From: Arthrobacter oryzae
GTDB taxonomy: Bacteria; Actinomycetota; Actinomycetes; Actinomycetales; Micrococcaceae
Assembly: GCF_030812315.1 (NCBI RefSeq)
Contig: NZ_JAUSSM010000011.1
Span: 60,469-124,468 of the forward strand
Direction: 5' to 3'
Length of the DNA stretch: 64,000 bases
Shown here: positions 61,423 through 64,000 of the stretch, piece by piece
How positions within the stretch are numbered: position 1 is the stretch's first letter
How the letters are laid out: each line of letters opens with the position of its first letter
Notes under the pieces: model-generated
The model's database searches: none
What the model saw: only the letters and a program-made list of their open reading frames with translations
Told to the model about the DNA's origin: nothing
Translations under genes and position numbers: made by a program

Positions 61423-62196
61423 GTGAGTCTCCGGATGGAGTGGCCCGGGATCCTCTATGGCTTCTATGAACGCAAGCTCCTGCGCTCGCTGGACAAGGAC
61501 CGAATCCCCAGACACATCGGCGTGATGGTGGACGGCAACCGCCGCTGGGCCAAGCAGTTCAACGCGCCCACCAGCCAAGGACACCAGGCGGGGGCCGACA
61601 AGATCCACGAGTTCCTCGGCTGGTGCCAGGAGCTGGGCGTCAAGGTGGTCACGCTCTACATGCTCTCCACCGACAATATGAGCCGTTCCGGCGAAGAGCT
61701 GGACCTGCTGATGGGCATCATCGCCAACACCCTTGACCGGCTGGATGAGGATGAGGACATCTCCGTCCACGCCATGGGAGCACCGGAACTGCTTCCCGAC
61801 TACCTGGCCGAAAGGCTCAACAAGCTCACGGCACGGACCCCGGCACATGAGAAAATCCACGTCAACGTTGCCGTGGGCTACGGCGGACGCCGTGAAATCG
61901 TGGACGCCGTCCGGGAACTCCTTCACGACGCCGTTGCCCGGGGCAAGGACATCGGCAAGCTCGCGGACGAACTCACCGTTGATGACATCTCGCGGTTCCT
62001 GTACACCCGGGGGCAACCGGATCCGGACCTCGTGATCCGAACGTCCGGGGAGCAACGGCTGTCCGGCTTCCTGATGTGGCAAAGCGCCTACAGCGAGTTC
62101 TACTTCTGCGAGGCGCTCTGGCCTGCCTTCCGCAAAGTGGATTTCCTGCGGGCCCTGCGCGACTACGCGGGCAGGCAGCGGCGCTTCGGCTCCTGA
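61423..62196 (+). CDS. uppS: Isoprenyl (cis-prenyl) diphosphate synthase
   Basis: Condenses isopentenyl diphosphate in cis onto an allylic primer for polyprenyl carrier lipid. HIGVMVDGNRRWAKQ with catalytic Asp37, TLYMLSTDN, and RTSGEQRLSGFLMWQSAYSEFYF (shortened: RTSGEQRLSGFLMWQ). Position after TrhA and DUF255 matches mycobacterial Rv1086, a short-chain Z-farnesyl diphosphate synthase, so this may make a short product rather than undecaprenyl diphosphate. GTG 61423 or ATG 61435. Confidence 0.93.
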   Translation: MSLRMEWPGILYGFYERKLLRSLDKDRIPRHIGVMVDGNRRWAKQFNAPTSQGHQAGADKIHEFLGWCQELGVKVVTLYMLSTDNMSRSGEELDLLMGIIANTLDRLDEDEDISVHAMGAPELLPDYLAERLNKLTARTPAHEKIHVNVAVGYGGRREIVDAVRELLHDAVARGKDIGKLADELTVDDISRFLYTRGQPDPDLVIRTSGEQRLSGFLMWQSAYSEFYFCEALWPAFRKVDFLRALRDYAGRQRRFGS

Positions 62197-62328
62197 CACT
62201 GCCGGTTCACGTGGAGTTCACGAGACCGCAACAAGAATCGCCGGAGAATGGTTTGGGAAACAAAGCCGCGGGGAATTACGTTGATTCCATTAGCAGGCAA
62301 AATGCCGGCTAATCGGGGAGGCCAGTAC

Positions 62329-62400
62329 ATGGAGCGGATTTTCGCACCGGATGTATGGGAGGCCGGAACCGGCCTCGCGGCCGATCCGCCTCACCTATAA
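62329..62400 (+). CDS. Candidate 23-aa micro-ORF upstream of phoH2
   Basis: ATG 62329 is preceded by GGGGAGG (62315-62321) with a 7-base spacer, one of the best Shine-Dalgarno sequences in the window, and reads MERIFAPDVWEAGTGLAADP then PHL to TAA 62400, 35 bases before the phoH2 start. Inside it AGGCCGG-AA-CCGGCCT (62360-62375) can form a hairpin. A TTGGGA-N18-TACGTT promoter candidate lies at 62253-62282. Mycobacterial phoH2 is preceded by a small gene (phoAT), but this one is shorter and does not overlap. Confidence 0.35.
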   Translation: MERIFAPDVWEAGTGLAADPPHL

Positions 62401-62435
62401 CATATCCGGGCGTGCGCCCCGGGGCTGGAGTCGAT

Positions 62436-63878
62436 GTGGCTATTTCTGAACAACTGCCCGACGTCATTTCCGACCAGGGAGAGAAAGCTACCTCTCGCGC
62501 CAAGCGAGCCACCTCACAGACCGGTGCAGCGAATCATCACGCTGCGGCCGGTCTTGCTGTATCCGGCGAAAGTGCCGGGACGGACGACACTGTGTGGACC
62601 TTTGTCATCGACACCTCGGTTTTGCTCTCGGACCCGCGCGCGCTGCTGCGTTTCGCGGAACACGAAGTCATTGTCCCGATCGTGGTCATCACGGAGCTTG
62701 AGGGCAAACGGCACGACCCCGAGCTGGGATACTTCGCCCGCAAGGCTCTGAGGCTCCTGGACGATCTCCGTGTCCAGCACGGCGGACTGGACCGTCCCAT
62801 TCCGCTGGGCGACGACGGCGGCACCCTCGTGGTGGAGATGAACCACATTTCCGCCGAGGTGCTGCCCGCGGGCTTCCGCGGCGGGGACAACGACAGCCGG
62901 ATCCTCGCCGTCGCGAAGAACCTCGCCAACGAGGGCCGCAACGTCACGGTGGTCTCCAAGGACCTGCCAATGCGCGTCAAGGCCTCGGCCATGGGACTGC
63001 TCGCCGACGAGTACCGCAACGAACTGGTGAAGGATTCCGGCTGGACCGGGGTGGCCGAGGTCGAAGCAAGCGAGGAGGAGGTTTCCACCCTCTACGGCCA
63101 TGAGCCCGTCTTCATTCCGGCGGCGGCAGAGATGCCCGTCAACACCGGCCTGGTGCTTCTCTCGAACCGGGGTTCCGCCCTGGGCCGGGTGGGCGCGGAC
63201 AAACAGGTCCGGCTGGTCAAGGGGGACCGCGACGTCTTCGGGTTGCACGGCCGTTCCGCGGAGCAGCGGCTGGCCATCGACATGCTCATGGACCCGTCCG
63301 TTGGCATTGTGTCGATCGGCGGCCGTGCGGGCACCGGAAAGTCCGCCCTGGCGCTTTGTGCCGGCCTTGAGGCAGTCCTGGAACGCCGCGAACACCGAAA
63401 GGTGATCGTCTTCCGGCCGCTGTACGCGGTGGGCGGGCAGGAACTCGGCTATTTGCCCGGCTCCGAAGCAGAGAAAATGAACCCATGGGCGCAGGCAGTC
63501 TTTGACACCCTCGGAGCCCTGGTCAGCCAGGAAGTTGTCGAGGAAGTAATGGACCGCGGAATGCTGGAAGTCATGCCGCTGACGCACATCCGCGGCCGCT
63601 CGCTCCATGATGCGTTCGTGATCGTTGATGAGGCGCAGTCGCTCGAGAAGAACGTGCTCCTGACGGTGATGAGCCGGATCGGCCAGAACTCGAAGATCGT
63701 CCTGACCCACGACGTCGCCCAGCGCGACAACCTGCGGGTGGGCCGGCACGACGGCGTTGCCGCCGTGGTCGAAACCCTCAAGGGGCACCCGCTCTTCGGG
63801 CACATCACCCTCACCCGGTCCGAGCGCTCGCCGATCGCGGCACTCGTCACTGAACTGCTTGAAGGGGCAGAAATCTAG
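62436..63878 (+). CDS. phoH2: PIN-PhoH fusion protein (PhoH2-like RNA helicase/RNase)
   Basis: 480 aa. The N-terminal PIN domain (about 50-175) has acidic residues in FVIDTSVLLSD, ITELEGKRHD, NDSRILAVAKN and VVSKDLPMR; the C-terminal PhoH ATPase has Walker A GRAGTGKSALA, VIVFRPLYAVGG and Walker B FVIVDEAQSLEKN. Mycobacterial PhoH2 has this architecture and unwinds and cuts RNA. GTG 62436, with CTGGAG five bases upstream, is chosen. It ends 20 bases before the low-quality sequence at the contig end. Confidence 0.94.
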   Translation: MAISEQLPDVISDQGEKATSRAKRATSQTGAANHHAAAGLAVSGESAGTDDTVWTFVIDTSVLLSDPRALLRFAEHEVIVPIVVITELEGKRHDPELGYFARKALRLLDDLRVQHGGLDRPIPLGDDGGTLVVEMNHISAEVLPAGFRGGDNDSRILAVAKNLANEGRNVTVVSKDLPMRVKASAMGLLADEYRNELVKDSGWTGVAEVEASEEEVSTLYGHEPVFIPAAAEMPVNTGLVLLSNRGSALGRVGADKQVRLVKGDRDVFGLHGRSAEQRLAIDMLMDPSVGIVSIGGRAGTGKSALALCAGLEAVLERREHRKVIVFRPLYAVGGQELGYLPGSEAEKMNPWAQAVFDTLGALVSQEVVEEVMDRGMLEVMPLTHIRGRSLHDAFVIVDEAQSLEKNVLLTVMSRIGQNSKIVLTHDVAQRDNLRVGRHDGVAAVVETLKGHPLFGHITLTRSERSPIAALVTELLEGAEI

Positions 63879-63895
63879 GCTGGATCTGTGCAGAA

Positions 63896-64000
63896 GGGGC
63901 GGGGGGGGGGGGGGGGGCCCCCCCCCCCCCCCCCCCCGCCCCCCCCCCCCCCCCCCCCACCACGGCCGCGGGGCGCGGGCGGGCCCCCACACCCGCGGGC
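63896..64000. other. Homopolymer contig end, probable artefact
   Basis: 17 G (63901-63917), 20 C (63918-63937), G, 20 C (63939-63958), then GC-only text. Such adjoining G and C runs are typical of failed base calling or assembly ends, not of genomic DNA. Nothing should be annotated here. Confidence 0.9.

Noticed and set aside
62197..62435. Riboswitch in the phoH2 leader
   Set aside because: I looked for ydaO, cobalamin, TPP, glycine and SAM core motifs and saw none; only a GC hairpin and the micro-ORF stand out.
62514..63992. Long minus-strand open frame opposite phoH2
   Set aside because: It has no recognisable domain, begins in the artefactual homopolymer end, and is the usual high-GC antisense shadow of a well-supported PIN-PhoH gene.

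Overview
This 64 kb window is a stretch of chromosome from a high-GC actinobacterium, most likely Micrococcaceae (Arthrobacter or Pseudarthrobacter type). The evidence is strong GC bias at third codon positions, frequent GTG and TTG starts, a mycothiol S-conjugate amidase, OhrR/Ohr peroxide defence, actinobacterial-type SdhCDAB, and gene orders that resemble mycobacterial ones as I remember them (mazG-eno-ftsB-DUF501-ppx; greA-DUF4307-mca-hypothetical-DUF255-TrhA-prenyltransferase). The species call is inference. Coding density is high. I see no rRNA, prophage, insertion sequence, CRISPR array or restriction island.

Layout. 1-2 kb: glyA (5' truncated by the window edge) overlapping folD, both in one-carbon metabolism. 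2.1-7.3 kb: a DesK/NarL-like two-component pair, a SHOCT mini-protein and an ABC-2 exporter (one ATPase, two permeases). 7.3-11.6 kb: small membrane protein, xthA, trpS, a 2H phosphoesterase and a YihY membrane protein. 11.5-16.1 kb (minus): alpha/beta hydrolase and sdhCDAB. 16.3-18.7 kb: manC and an M20 amidohydrolase. 18.7-20.9 kb: a four-copy inverted repeat, then ohrR-ohr-oxidoreductase with an OhrR-type operator. 21.1-28.6 kb: a nucleoside uptake and salvage operon (lipoprotein, double ATPase, two permeases, cdd, deoA). 28.6-31.4 kb: two DedA proteins and adenosine deaminase. 31.3-37.5 kb: mazG, eno, ftsB-like, DUF501, ppx and a subtilisin-like protease. 37.6-40.1 kb: type II NADH dehydrogenase behind a Rex-like operator, an ACT-GNAT fusion and a short tRNA with a UAA anticodon. 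40.3-46.1 kb: a branched-chain amino acid ABC transporter in two convergent units (livK plus; livHMGF minus), each with a CRP-like site. 46.5-48.8 kb: Bax-inhibitor-1 family protein and a thiolase. 48.8-52.3 kb: galTK divergent from galM. 52.4-55.7 kb: AI-2E-family transporter, ilvA, rhomboid protease. 55.7-62.2 kb: the greA-mca-uppS neighbourhood. 62.3-63.9 kb: PIN-PhoH (PhoH2-like) protein preceded by a possible micro-ORF. The last about 100 bases are homopolymer G/C runs that look like a sequencing or assembly artefact.

Most of this is core metabolism and I found no convincing undescribed multi-gene system. The most interesting points are: a LivH permease with a secreted Ig-like N-terminal domain; a class-I-shaped tRNA with a Leu(UAA) anticodon; matched CRP-like sites near -42 at both liv units; a Rex-like site at ndh; a palindrome covering the -10 of sdh; a small ORF with a strong Shine-Dalgarno ahead of phoH2; and about a dozen genes whose start codon lies 6-8 nt after a TANNNT box, suggesting leaderless transcripts.
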